Assembly (NCBI RefSeq): GCF_021129305.1
Contig: NZ_JAJOMB010000003.1
Span: 496,001-560,000, forward strand
Origin: Kineosporia babensis
Lineage (GTDB): Bacteria; Actinomycetota; Actinomycetes; Actinomycetales; Kineosporiaceae
Length of the DNA: 64,000 nucleotides
Direction of reading: 5' to 3'
A program made the position numbers and the translations under genes. Shown piece by piece: positions 22,424 through 30,538 of this stretch. Numbering within the stretch: position 1 is the first letter of the stretch; the number at the start of each line of letters is the position of its first letter. The notes beneath the pieces were generated by a model. It saw only the letters and a list, made by a program, of their open reading frames with translations, was not told where the DNA came from and made no database searches.

Positions 22424-22450
22424 ACCCCAAGGCGCGCCACACTGCCACTT

Positions 22451-23770
22451 TTAGACGTCAGCATCCTCCCGCAGCTCGACCAGCAGATCCTCGAGCCCAT
22501 CCGCCGCTACCAGGACCTCGCGGGCCTTCGACCCATCAGCCGGACCCACAACCTCCCGATCCTGCAACTCATCCATCAGCAGCCCAGCCCGCGCGAACCC
22601 GATCCGCATCTTCCGCTGCAACATCGACACCGACCCATGCTGCGCCGTCACAACCAGAGTCGCCGCCTGGCACAACAACTCCACCGGGTCCTCGTCGTCA
22701 CCCGCAGAGATCTGACCCTCCGGAACCTCTTCCGCGTCGGGCTCTTCCTGCTCCGCCTTCTCCGACTTCGGCTCCGGGAACACATCCGGGATCTCGCCAG
22801 TGCCCATGTCCACCTGGCCCAGCCAGCCATCCCACGCCCGCTGGTTCGCGGCCTGCTGCGCCGCGACCTCCTCACTGATCCGCACCGGCATCAGTAGCCC
22901 AACGAACGACTCACCGCACGACAAGACCAGCGCGCCGGCGTTCTCCGACGTCGGCTCAATCTTCAGCGTGTCGTCGTACACCCTCGCCGCGACCTCGAAC
23001 CGCGCCAGGAACTGCCCGTTCGTGTTCATCGCCCGCGACGACGCCGAACCAGCCTGCGCCACCATCGAACCCAGCAGCTTCCGCAGATCCGGGAACGACT
23101 CGTCATTCGCTGTCCGCGGCCACGTCACGCTCTTCCCGGGGATCCCGATCCCGGCGACGTCCGTGATCACGATGAACCGATCGGTCACCCTGATCTCGAG
23201 GTTGTCGTCCGACACCTCATCCTTGACCTTGCCCGGCTTGAACACCGTCAAGATCTCGGACACAGTGCGGGGTTCCAGCTCGAACGCCTCACCGTCATCG
23301 TCGTACTCGTTGCCCCACAGAGACACGCACGCCATGCCCATCGTGTACCGGTCCGATGCGCCCAACAGCATGTTCTCCCGGCTCACGTAGGCGCGGACCC
23401 GCTGCAGCACAGGGGTGTTCTCGTCCTTTGAGACGTGCGGGATGACCGACTTCAGGCCAGCCCGGAAGTCCCTGGCGGACACGATGAGCTTCATGCGGTC
23501 GGGGCCGACGTCCCCTGGGTTGGTGATGGCGCTGATGTCATCGGGTACTTCAGTCGTAGTCACGTTCTTCCTCTCGTCGATGCTGATTTCAGTCACGCCC
23601 TTCAATGCCTCCATGGCGTCGCCCATGCCCATCCGGTGCCCGCCGGCGAAGTAGCTGCGAAGATGCTCGAGCATCGCCGAGACGGCTGCGTCACCGTCCT
23701 CCGCAGACCCGATCCAGTAGTCGCAGTCCAGCGGGCACACCAGGGCCGGGCCGACGTACACGGCCGTCAC
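22451..23770 (-). CDS. DNA sliding clamp fused to an FtsK gamma domain
   Basis: GTG at 23770 overlaps the upstream stop as GTGA; the 439-residue frame is unbroken. Residues 1-60 form a small module with CPLDC (12-16) and later His, like stand-alone actinophage proteins. Residues about 92-300 look like a DnaN beta clamp: [38 protein letters not shown], and a final [11 protein letters not shown] like the LMPxRL end of DnaN. After an acidic linker, residues 360-421 are an FtsK gamma winged helix: [49 protein letters not shown]. No FtsK motor is present. An internal GTG at 23563 behind GAGAGGAAG could give a clamp-gamma form. Confidence 0.82.
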   Translation of the reverse strand: MTAVYVGPALVCPLDCDYWIGSAEDGDAAVSAMLEHLRSYFAGGHRMGMGDAMEALKGVTEISIDERKNVTTTEVPDDISAITNPGDVGPDRMKLIVSARDFRAGLKSVIPHVSKDENTPVLQRVRAYVSRENMLLGASDRYTMGMACVSLWGNEYDDDGEAFELEPRTVSEILTVFKPGKVKDEVSDDNLEIRVTDRFIVITDVAGIGIPGKSVTWPRTANDESFPDLRKLLGSMVAQAGSASSRAMNTNGQFLARFEVAARVYDDTLKIEPTSENAGALVLSCGESFVGLLMPVRISEEVAAQQAANQRAWDGWLGQVDMGTGEIPDVFPEPKSEKAEQEEPDAEEVPEGQISAGDDEDPVELLCQAATLVVTAQHGSVSMLQRKMRIGFARAGLLMDELQDREVVGPADGSKAREVLVAADGLEDLLVELREDADV

Positions 23771-23997
23771 CCGTCGTCCTTCGTTACAGCGCGGACGGTC
23801 ACGATGAACTCGCCCGCATCGATCGTGTCGACCTGGAACGGAAGCCGAACCATCGCCCCTTCAGTCTGTGTCCAGGCCACGTATCCTTCCGAGTAGTCGT
23901 CGCCCTTCTCGATCGGGATCTCGTCCGCGCTCGACAGATCCGATGCGATCCGCTTCGCGATCGCCTCCGCATAGTCTTCGCTCGTAAACCCGCTCAC
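23767..23997 (-). CDS. Hypothetical phage protein, 76 aa
   Basis: GTG at 23997 overlaps the upstream stop. N-terminal helix ([20 protein letters not shown]) then beta-rich part ([20 protein letters not shown]). No family. Confidence 0.6.
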   Translation of the reverse strand: MSGFTSEDYAEAIAKRIASDLSSADEIPIEKGDDYSEGYVAWTQTEGAMVRLPFQVDTIDAGEFIVTVRAVTKDDG

Positions 23998-24224
23998 TGT
24001 TGCTCCTTCGATGTCAGATGCCATGTCCCTGCCGGGCAGTCCCAGCATTCGTAAACCCTTGCCTCGTGACGGCGCGGACTGGCTCGCCCGCGCTTTCGTT
24101 CTTTTTCGGTGTACTGCAATGCCTCTCGCGCCGCGTCTTCCGTGAATCGCTTCTTCGGACACGTCGGCTTCATCGACTCAGCAGACCTGAACGCCTCCCT
24201 GACGCGACGATTGCGGCGACCCAT
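23994..24224 (-). CDS. Zinc-ribbon phage protein ending WHLTS, 76 aa
   Basis: ATG at 24224 overlaps the upstream stop (TAATG). The layout CPKKRFTEDAAREALQYTEK followed by basic residues and [19 protein letters not shown] is a recurrent actinophage zinc-ribbon pattern. Probably a nucleic-acid-binding small protein. Confidence 0.7.
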   Translation of the reverse strand: MGRRNRRVREAFRSAESMKPTCPKKRFTEDAAREALQYTEKERKRGRASPRRHEARVYECWDCPAGTWHLTSKEQQ

Positions 24225-24604
24225 TAGCGCCCGATGGTCACGATCGGTAGGTCCGGGCGGATCGCCCGAAGGTCCTCGATCGGGTCGTGGACGCCCCACG
24301 CCATCGCGGGCATCTGCTCCACGGCGTGCATCTCACCAAGCACGGGAACGATCTCGGAGAGCCACTTTTCCAGCGTTGCCTGGCTATTGATCCAGTCCGG
24401 AACGGTAACGTCCTTCAGCCACGGATGCTGGTCTTCGAGATACGGCTGCGCTATCCGCGACGCACTCGGCAACTGATGCGTCATCAGGTTGTCGCCAGTC
24501 ATCCACCCGAGCAGGTCATACAGGCCGTCGACATGACGGGGTGAGACCAGGCGACCCGAATGGACGCTGATCAGGTCGCCGACGTGGAAATCCCTTGCAG
24601 ACAA
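24224..24604 (-). CDS. DUF7736-like phage protein, 126 aa
   Basis: I choose the TTG at 24604, which has AAGGAG seven bases upstream; no stop overlap exists because a gap precedes it. The segments RLVSPRHVDGLYDLLGWMTG, DNLMTHQLPSASRIAQPYLE and the helical rest match a phage family I recall as DUF7736. Function unknown. First gene after the hairpin at 24630-24647. Confidence 0.65.
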   Translation of the reverse strand: MSARDFHVGDLISVHSGRLVSPRHVDGLYDLLGWMTGDNLMTHQLPSASRIAQPYLEDQHPWLKDVTVPDWINSQATLEKWLSEIVPVLGEMHAVEQMPAMAWGVHDPIEDLRAIRPDLPIVTIGR

Positions 24605-24629
24605 GGTCGTTCTCCTTCTATTGGTAATA

Positions 24630-24647
24630 GCCCGCGAAACAGCGGGC
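24630..24647 (-). terminator. Short hairpin between phage units
   Basis: A 6-bp GCCCGC/GCGGGC stem with a 6-base loop lies between the stop at 24658 and the TTG at 24604. It is GC-rich but short and has no U-run. Confidence 0.4.
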
Positions 24648-24657
24648 ATGGAAATTG

Positions 24658-24915
24658 CTACGACGCCAGACGGCCCGACCGATGCCGCCACCGGGCAAGC
24701 CACGCCGCGGTCGCCTCGGACCGGCGAACGCTCGACGCCGCCAGAACACAAACCATCTCCCCCGGCACCGCGAATACCCCGAACCAGCAGCCCTCACACG
24801 CCCACTGCAACACCAGCTCACGCACCCCAGCGACCAACGTGAACTCCGACGGATGCCCCCGAAATGCGAGCCCACAACCCTGACAACGCGCCGACACCCA
24901 CCGATCCCCCGTCAC
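24658..24915 (-). CDS. Zinc-ribbon phage protein, 85 aa
   Basis: GTG at 24915 overlaps the RuvC-like stop. Two CxxC pairs (SARCQGCGLAFRG and WACEGCWFGVF) 30 residues apart form a probable zinc ribbon; the C-terminus is basic and helical. Unknown role; downstream of the resolvase. Confidence 0.6.
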   Translation of the reverse strand: MTGDRWVSARCQGCGLAFRGHPSEFTLVAGVRELVLQWACEGCWFGVFAVPGEMVCVLAASSVRRSEATAAWLARWRHRSGRLAS

Positions 24916-25430
24916 GACGCCACCTGCCAGCGGGCCTGCTTCTCTGCGTTCAAGGTCACGTCCCACGAACTACGGGCATGCCTCAGTAGCGCCGACGAAC
25001 CCGCCGGCCGATCAAGGCCCCCGCGACGCTCAGCCGCCGTCACCAGAGCATCCGGGTACGACCGCAGCAACCCCTGCCCATGCGAGTCCGGCGCCACGAC
25101 CACCGCATCCGGGTAAGCGCCCAGAACCCAACCGAACACGATCCCCAACCCCGCCAGATCGCGGGGCTTCACGAACCCGCCCTTCGCGTGGCCACGAGGC
25201 GTACTCACACCCTCGACCGCGAACTGCGGCTTCACACAATGCTCCGCCGCGACCGCCAGCAGCGAGAAGACGCCCTCGTCGACCAGAGCCAGATACTCGG
25301 ACGTGACACCGTGCTCCTTCGGGTGACGGCCCTCATTCGCCACCACCCGATGACCCAACAGCTTCTCCCCCGACCGCAGAACCAGGCCCGTCCACGACGG
25401 CCCCGGATCAATACCAAGCCACGCGTTCAC
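24912..25430 (-). CDS. RuvC-like Holliday junction resolvase, 172 aa
   Basis: GTG at 25430 overlaps the WhiB stop as GTGA. WLGIDPGPSWTGLVL at the N-terminus carries the first catalytic Asp of the RNase-H-fold resolvases, FAVEGVSTPRG the Glu, and HARSSWDVTLN near the C-terminus the last Asp. PDAVVVAPDSHGQGLL fits the fold. It would resolve branched DNA from RecET-type recombination or replication. Neighbouring recE- and recT-like genes support that. Confidence 0.8.
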   Translation of the reverse strand: MNAWLGIDPGPSWTGLVLRSGEKLLGHRVVANEGRHPKEHGVTSEYLALVDEGVFSLLAVAAEHCVKPQFAVEGVSTPRGHAKGGFVKPRDLAGLGIVFGWVLGAYPDAVVVAPDSHGQGLLRSYPDALVTAAERRGGLDRPAGSSALLRHARSSWDVTLNAEKQARWQVAS

Positions 25431-25681
25431 AACCGGGCCTCCCGTCGCTGCCGCTCCACACGCCGCCGACGCACCGCACGCTCCTCGGCGTCCTCACCCG
25501 CGAAAGTCCCCGAATTGCACTTCGGGTCACGCTTCTCCATCGAGTCATTCCACTCCCGGCACTCGGCCAGGACCGGGCACACCGCGCAGAAACCCTTCGC
25601 CACCGCGATGTCATCGGGGAGATCCGACGCCATCACATCCGGATCCGCAGTCAGGCACGCGGACTGGGCCTGCCAGCTCAC
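25427..25681 (-). CDS. WhiB-family iron-sulfur regulator, 84 aa
   Basis: GTG at 25681 overlaps the RecT stop. Four Cys sit in the WhiB layout: SACLTADPD, then GFCAVCPVLAECREW. The usual Gly-Val-Trp-Gly turn before the basic tail is replaced by GTFAGEDAEERAVRRRR. WhiB proteins hold a [4Fe-4S] cluster and act through the host sigma factor. Phage copies can alter host gene use or superinfection. Length is typical. Confidence 0.85.
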   Translation of the reverse strand: MSWQAQSACLTADPDVMASDLPDDIAVAKGFCAVCPVLAECREWNDSMEKRDPKCNSGTFAGEDAEERAVRRRRVERQRREARL

Positions 25682-26628
25682 TGCGCCGCGCCGGACAGAG
25701 CGCCAGCGTTCAGCAACTGGTCCAGTTCGGCGGCCGGGTCCTCGGCCTGGGCGATCCGTGCCAACTCCACGAGCAGCATGTCCGCCTCGGCGTGCGTCAT
25801 GTCCGTAGACGACGCCACCTCGCGGCCAATCACCGCGGCCGTCGCCCGGGACTTCTGATCGCGCGCCGTCACCTTCAGCGCCTTCCAAATGTCACCCAGG
25901 GCGGCAACCTGCTCCTGGTCGATCATCTCCGGCGACCCACTCACATCGACCGGGATATCCGCAGCCGCGGAAGCCTCAATCGCGGGAGCGCCAGACTGGC
26001 CAGCATCCGGAAGCGCGACCGCTTCCTGTCGGTCGGCGACTCGCGCCCGACCCGAGCGGACGTGCGTCACCTCGAACACGCCATCCTCCAACTCCTCGGC
26101 GCAGTAAGGAATACCGAGAATCGCATCCGCAGCGACGAGCCGCGCACACTCCGACGTCGCACGCGCCACCAGCATCGCGCCCGGCTGCTTCCGCCAGTTG
26201 TCCTTCCCCAGCAGATCCAGACCCCTGGCCCGATCCAGATCCCACGTCGACGTCTGCCAGTCCGTCTCGCCCTGCCGCCGGCCCCGGACGACAGCCCGCA
26301 CGCCCGACTGCTCGACCACCTCGATCTGGTGGCCGCGGGACTGCACGATCGCCCGGAGTGTGATCGCACGAGGTGCCGCCTGCCCCTGGATCACGTCGAA
26401 CGCCTTCAGCGCCGCCATCGGGGACAGGCCCACCTCCGACCCGGCAAGGATCGCCGCGGTCGCCTCGAACGGCTTCTGCTGGTATGGCTTCGGGCAGAAC
26501 GATGTCCGGCAGATCTGGTCGGCGATCTTGTACACGGCCTCGGCCGCCTGGGTCCACTGGACCAGAGCATCCAGGTTTCCGTACCGCTCGGGCACGTCCG
26601 GCATCTGCTGCATCGTCTCGACAGTCAC
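25678..26628 (-). CDS. recT: RecT/Bet-like single-strand annealing recombinase
   Basis: GTG at 26628 overlaps the RecE-like stop. The 316-residue protein contains KIADQICRTSFCPKPYQQKP, AILAGSEVGLSPMAALKAFD and ECARLVAADAILGIPYCAEE, the ordered blocks of actinophage RecT-type annealases. The acidic C-terminal third is typical. With the exonuclease upstream it would perform strand annealing in phage recombination. Confidence 0.85.
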   Translation of the reverse strand: MTVETMQQMPDVPERYGNLDALVQWTQAAEAVYKIADQICRTSFCPKPYQQKPFEATAAILAGSEVGLSPMAALKAFDVIQGQAAPRAITLRAIVQSRGHQIEVVEQSGVRAVVRGRRQGETDWQTSTWDLDRARGLDLLGKDNWRKQPGAMLVARATSECARLVAADAILGIPYCAEELEDGVFEVTHVRSGRARVADRQEAVALPDAGQSGAPAIEASAAADIPVDVSGSPEMIDQEQVAALGDIWKALKVTARDQKSRATAAVIGREVASSTDMTHAEADMLLVELARIAQAEDPAAELDQLLNAGALSGAAQ

Positions 26629-27512
26629 AGTTCTTCTCCCTCGTAGCGTGCCCACCGTGGCGGGCTGATCGTCTGAATGTCTTCGCTGTAGCCCGGCCAG
26701 ATCCCGGACTCGCGGCACTGCACCCACCGCTCGATCCCCGCACGATTGCGGCGGGCCCCACGGTCAAGAAACGCATCATCGAGCTCGACCACGGACACGA
26801 AATGCGGTGCCTCGGTCTCGACGAACACGAACACGAACGGCGGGTTCTCGTCGATCCCGACGCCCCTCACGGCAGCCTGATACCAGTCCTGCTGCTGGTC
26901 ATACCCGTAGCTGTAGACCGCTTTCGAGACCGCCTCGGGCGAGGCGTCGTTCGTGGTCTTCAGGTCGACAGGGATCTCGCCCAGCCAGTCGAGCATGGCC
27001 CGGCAGGTGATGCCGGACTCGTCGTCTTCCCAGAAGATCGACCGCTCGGGCAGGCCGTTCCCTTCCTTGAACAGCCCCAGGGCTCGGACCTGCTTGTTCG
27101 ACAGCACAGCGCGTGCCATCGCTTTCGCCTTGAGCAGGTCCTTCGTCAGGATCGGCGTCCTCCCCTCGGCGCGGGCATCATCGCGCTGCGCCTTCGCGTC
27201 CTTCGTCTGCCAGTTCGCGGCCTCCACCTCGACCACCTCAGCGCCCTTACCGAGCACGTGAAGATGAGTCACCGTCCCCAGGTCGTAGGCGTCCTTGAAG
27301 ACCGGATGCTTGCGTTCCCACTGGACCCTGGCTGGTCCTCCCGGGGCGAGGATCCGCCGGGCCGTCGACGATGACATCGAACCGTCGGGGGTCGGGTCCG
27401 ACAGGTACACCTTCTCCGGCAGGTCGTACACGCCCGGCTCCGTGATGACCGCCGGCGCCTGCCGTTCCCCTGCCCGCTGCGCCGGGATCAGCGGCAGATC
27501 GACGGCGGTCAC
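26625..27512 (-). CDS. RecE-like PD-(D/E)xK exonuclease
   Basis: GTG at 27512 overlaps the membrane-protein stop. The 295-residue protein includes SSSTARRILAPGGPARVQWE, an EAANWQTKDAKAQR region, CRAMLDWLGEIPVDLKTTND (Asp and the D-x-K pair of the nuclease core) and QQQDWYQAAVRGVG. This is the actinophage exonuclease paired with RecT (DUF3799 type). It would resect ends to make the single strand for RecT. Confidence 0.85.
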   Translation of the reverse strand: MTAVDLPLIPAQRAGERQAPAVITEPGVYDLPEKVYLSDPTPDGSMSSSTARRILAPGGPARVQWERKHPVFKDAYDLGTVTHLHVLGKGAEVVEVEAANWQTKDAKAQRDDARAEGRTPILTKDLLKAKAMARAVLSNKQVRALGLFKEGNGLPERSIFWEDDESGITCRAMLDWLGEIPVDLKTTNDASPEAVSKAVYSYGYDQQQDWYQAAVRGVGIDENPPFVFVFVETEAPHFVSVVELDDAFLDRGARRNRAGIERWVQCRESGIWPGYSEDIQTISPPRWARYEGEEL

Positions 27513-27757
27513 CGGAGTTCCTCTCGAAGGGCGATCTTGACCCCATCGGCAACCGCGAAAGCCAGCAGGTAGTCGAAGGTGACGATGCACAGGAGCGTCT
27601 GCCAGTAGCCGATCGCGGGAACCTGCGGGAACACCGACCCGTGTAGTCCGCCGAGGAGAAGCATCAGGAACCACGTCCGCAGTGCCGTCTGGATGATCTG
27701 CCCGATGAAGTAGCCGAACCATTCACCGACGCTGCGGTCCTTGCGAATGCTGTTCAC
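27509..27757 (-). CDS. Small phage membrane protein, 82 aa
   Basis: GTG at 27757 overlaps the upstream stop as GTGA. Two membrane segments (FGYFIGQIIQTALRTWFLML and LLCIVTFDYLLAFAVADGV). Function unknown. Confidence 0.6.
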   Translation of the reverse strand: MNSIRKDRSVGEWFGYFIGQIIQTALRTWFLMLLLGGLHGSVFPQVPAIGYWQTLLCIVTFDYLLAFAVADGVKIALREELR

Positions 27758-27939
27758 AGTTCGATCCCTTCGTATCGGTCGAGCAGGTCTGAAAGTCCGG
27801 GGTTTTCGATGCGCCACTGGCGTTCGGCGAAGTCCGGGTTGACCTTCCAGGCGCGGGCCCGGTCCAGCTGCTTGCGGGCGTCACGGACGACCTGAGCGAT
27901 CAGGGCAGGGTCGGTGGCGGGTAGGGTTTCCGTGGTCAT
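27754..27939 (-). CDS. Hypothetical phage protein, 61 aa
   Basis: ATG at 27939 overlaps the previous stop. Helical sequence with PALIAQVVRDARKQLDRARA; coupled on both sides. Unknown. Confidence 0.6.
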   Translation of the reverse strand: MTTETLPATDPALIAQVVRDARKQLDRARAWKVNPDFAERQWRIENPGLSDLLDRYEGIEL

Positions 27940-28094
27940 TGCGCACCGCCATCCTTGGTCGGGTAATGCTTGTCGAGCATGGACTGCGCCGCCACGTCGA
28001 TAGCTTGACTGCGCTCCGCAGCGAAGGTTTCAGCTAAGTCGCGGTGAATCTCGCCCTCGCCGCTCCGGACCATGTCCGCGAAAAAGGAATCCAT
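27936..28094 (-). CDS. Hypothetical phage microprotein, 52 aa
   Basis: ATG at 28094 shares a base with the upstream stop (TGATG), and its own stop overlaps the next ATG. Helical (HRDLAETFAAERSQAIDVAA). Unknown. Confidence 0.55.
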   Translation of the reverse strand: MDSFFADMVRSGEGEIHRDLAETFAAERSQAIDVAAQSMLDKHYPTKDGGAQ

Positions 28095-29143
28095 CAGACG
28101 TCACCCGCCAGCAGTTCCACGAAATCGGAGAGGTACGCGGCGGGGATCATCTCGAAAGTGCGGACGTCGTACCATCCGCGGTCATCATTCAGGGCGATCC
28201 GTCGTACCTGGCCCCCGTCGATCCGAGCGGTGCCGACCGTGCCGGGAGTCGTGGGGAGGGGCTTGATCTCACGGGAAGCGGCGACGCCCTGCTGGACGAG
28301 GAACATCGACGGAATGCCCGCGCCCATCTCGAACTCAGACAGCCAGAGGCCGCCACGAACGGCGTCATGTTCGGATCGCGCAACGAACGTCACCGTCACC
28401 GCATCGCCATCCCGCAACTCGCTCAGTGGCACCTCGCGGACCTCGGGGGACGGGGTGGAGGAAGCGGCCTCGCCATGCCAACGCATCTCCGAGCCAGAGC
28501 ATCCCGTCGTCGACCAGTGTGCAGCGAAGCGGTGTCCCTTGCGGAGGCGGCAGGGAACAGCAGTCGGATTCGTCGGGTGCTTGGCTCCACACCGATCCGG
28601 ATCCGCCCGGGGGACAATCTCCTCGACGACCAGGTCCCGCTGGCCATCTTCGGTGGGCTGGTCGGGCAGGGAGACGACCTTCGCGCCGCTCCCGCACACG
28701 GCACGCGACGGGTACGTGACGATCCCGCCCGCCCGAAACCACTCACCCTCAGGGGTCTTCGCGAACAGCTGCTCGTCGGACTCGATCACAGTGTGCGCAG
28801 GCAATGACGCTGCGACCTCCTGTGTCACCGTCATCCCCACGAACGGGATGCCCACCGGGAGGCCCGACTCCTGGTCCACCCACACCTCGTAGCTGATGTG
28901 AATGTCCCGATGGACCACACGCGAACCCTCGGGGTAGACGAGACTCCCGTCCGTGTCCCAGTGGGTCGCCTTCAGTGCCCGGCCGTCCTGGGTCCAGTGC
29001 TGGTCGCCGTTAATGCTGCACTCACCGTCCGGCGTCAGGACGGCCCACTGCCGGGCGTACGTCGGCTCCTCGGGACGTGAATGGTTCGGTCCTGACTGAA
29101 CGAGCGCCTCGATCTCCAGGCCGAAACGGAAGTCGCCGCTCAC
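28094..29143 (-). CDS. Large hypothetical phage protein, 349 aa
   Basis: GTG at 29143 overlaps the previous stop. The first 170 residues are beta-rich and acidic (YARQWAVLTPDGECSINGDQ). Around residue 205 RCGAKHPTNPTAVPCRLRKG followed by His residues makes a Cys-His-Cys-His motif seen in actinophage proteins. The last 100 residues (RDGDAVTVTFVARSEHDAVR) look like two small beta domains. No known function; one of the largest uncharacterised genes of this region. Confidence 0.65.
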   Translation of the reverse strand: MSGDFRFGLEIEALVQSGPNHSRPEEPTYARQWAVLTPDGECSINGDQHWTQDGRALKATHWDTDGSLVYPEGSRVVHRDIHISYEVWVDQESGLPVGIPFVGMTVTQEVAASLPAHTVIESDEQLFAKTPEGEWFRAGGIVTYPSRAVCGSGAKVVSLPDQPTEDGQRDLVVEEIVPRADPDRCGAKHPTNPTAVPCRLRKGHRFAAHWSTTGCSGSEMRWHGEAASSTPSPEVREVPLSELRDGDAVTVTFVARSEHDAVRGGLWLSEFEMGAGIPSMFLVQQGVAASREIKPLPTTPGTVGTARIDGGQVRRIALNDDRGWYDVRTFEMIPAAYLSDFVELLAGDV

Positions 29144-29379
29144 GCCGCACCCCCGACCCGCTGTGACGAGACCAGCCGCACCACATGCGCCCCGTCCTCG
29201 CAGTTCACTGCGCCCGCCTTCAGCGCGCACAGATGCGAGTCGCACACCTCACGCTGCTTCTCCGGGGCGCACTCGGCCGCGATGGTCACCAAGTAGCCGG
29301 CCGATCGCGTGCACTCATGCACGCCGCCGCTCTCGTCGACCATCCGGGCGCGACAGTCGACCGCGACAGCCACCCTCAC
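29140..29379 (-). CDS. Small Cys-containing phage protein, 79 aa
   Basis: The start at 29379 overlaps the upstream gene by four bases. Cys in VDCRARM, HECTRSAG, EVCDSHLC and VNCEDG plus nearby His suggest metal binding. Unknown. Confidence 0.6.
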   Translation of the reverse strand: MRVAVAVDCRARMVDESGGVHECTRSAGYLVTIAAECAPEKQREVCDSHLCALKAGAVNCEDGAHVVRLVSSQRVGGAA

Positions 29380-29588
29380 GCTGCACCGACCAAGGCCACA
29401 ACCTCGACCCGGGCGGCAGCGCAGTTCTCGCCCGAGTCCAGACGGACCGGGAACCGCGAGAAGCCGTTGCGGATCTCGCCCCGCTGGCCCTCATGCTCGC
29501 GGCACTTCACCGCGCACTCGACCACCGTCACGGGCGTACCCGCAGTCAGCGGCTCACTCCCCTGTGTCAGAATCACTGTCATCTCCAT
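29376..29588 (-). CDS. Small phage protein, 70 aa
   Basis: ATG at 29588 (or 29582) starts a beta-rich protein: TVILTQGSEPLTAGTPVTVV, CAVKCREHEGQRGEIRNGFS. It leads the chain after the 29623-29660 hairpin gap. Unknown function. Confidence 0.55.
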   Translation of the reverse strand: MEMTVILTQGSEPLTAGTPVTVVECAVKCREHEGQRGEIRNGFSRFPVRLDSGENCAAARVEVVALVGAA

Positions 29589-29622
29589 CCGGGCATAGCG
29601 GTGCCCTGGTAGTGGGTTGGTG

Positions 29623-29660
29623 GGCGGCGGCCCCGACGCGATCAGCAGCCGGGCGCCGCC
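29623..29660 (-). terminator. GC-rich hairpin between phage regulators and early genes
   Basis: GGCGGCG-(G)-CCC near 29623-29635 pairs with CCGGGCGCCGCC at 29649-29660 with one bulge. It lies in the 88-base gap after the gene at 29677. Terminator or attenuator after the two regulator genes is plausible. Confidence 0.4.
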
Positions 29661-29676
29661 GCTGTCTGTGTGGGAC

Positions 29677-29961
29677 CTAGTCCCGAGACCAGTCGCGGAC
29701 CACGTCGTTCAACCGGTCGTTACGGACCCGCCAGCGGCGCGGCGCGTGCGGCGACTCCGGGTCGATGCACTTCCCGCCGAGCTGCACGTACGGGAGAGAT
29801 CCCTCGCGCATGAACTCGATGACGAGGTCTGTGGAGCACCCGAGCCGCTTCGCGACGGTCTTGATATCCCGCAGCGGGTACATGTCGTCCCCGCCGTCTA
29901 GCTCCTCGGGCTGGGCCGTCTGCTTCGGTAGTGCACGCAGGCTTGTGGTGCGGGCGGTCAT
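29677..29961 (-). CDS. Excisionase-like helix-turn-helix protein, 94 aa
   Basis: ATG at 29961 overlaps the previous stop. YPLRDIKTVAKRLGCSTDLV, then LPYVQLGGK and RRWRVRNDRLNDVVRDW, is the winged helix of the HTH_17/excisionase type. A phage excisionase or a DNA-binding regulator is likely; the place, two genes from the switch opposite the integrase, fits an early directional control gene. Confidence 0.65.
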   Translation of the reverse strand: MTARTTSLRALPKQTAQPEELDGGDDMYPLRDIKTVAKRLGCSTDLVIEFMREGSLPYVQLGGKCIDPESPHAPRRWRVRNDRLNDVVRDWSRD

Positions 29962-30308
29962 CGGGTCCCCCGTCCGGCCAGGATGGCGTCTCGCCCAGTT
30001 GGGTCAATCTGCGCCCCACGCCCAGCGTCAGTTACCTGCTCGTCGGGTTCATTCATTTCGATACCTGCGCGCATGCGTGGAGACGGCGCGAACCAGTCGT
30101 TCAGCTCTGTGTTGCCAGGGGCCGCCGCGACGATCGCTTCGGCGTCCGACCGCTTGACGACCCGCTCCCCGGCGAGGATGGGGCCGATGGCGGTGAAGTG
30201 AACTCCCGAGGCGCGTGCGACAGCATTGGGTGTCGACCGGTTGAGGATGATGTGCATGCGCAGGTCCACGCCCCGCCGGATGATGTACCAGTCGCTTTCC
30301 CGCGCCAT
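29958..30308 (-). CDS. Candidate phage regulator (Cro-like position), 116 aa
   Basis: ATG at 30308 follows GTGAGGTGACTGC. It is the first leftward gene from the divergent switch. NRSTPNAVARASGVHFTAIG then PILAGERVVKRSDAEAIVAA is a helix-turn-helix-like segment of XRE type, without strong family signature. Position suggests a Cro-type early regulator. Confidence 0.55.
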   Translation of the reverse strand: MARESDWYIIRRGVDLRMHIILNRSTPNAVARASGVHFTAIGPILAGERVVKRSDAEAIVAAAPGNTELNDWFAPSPRMRAGIEMNEPDEQVTDAGRGAQIDPTGRDAILAGRGTR

Positions 30309-30316
30309 GCAGTCAC

Positions 30317-30476
30317 CTCACTCAACGACCGCACGCTTGTCGCACGGTTCGATCTGATTGAGTGAGACTAACAGTTATCTGATGCGACCGGCAGTAGTTC
30401 CGGAGATCTGCGCGGCGTGTCCGCACAAAGACTTCGCCTGGCGAGGGGGTGGGTGCGCCTAAGAGTTATCTGCGCG
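30317..30476. promoter_or_regulatory. Divergent switch region with repeated sites
   Basis: Between the leftward gene (start 30308) and the rightward gene (start 30539) two direct repeats occur: TAACAGTTATCTGATGCG at 30369 and TAAGAGTTATCTGCGCGG at 30460, identical in TAA-AGTTATCTG. A 9-bp inverted repeat, CTCACTCAA (30317) and TTGAGTGAG (30358), lies beside the leftward start. These look like operators of the lysogeny switch. Confidence 0.5.
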
Positions 30477-30538
30477 GTCGGTACAGTGTGATCGAGGAGA
30501 ACTTGCGTTACGTCCCCATTCGATCGGAGCATCTGCAC

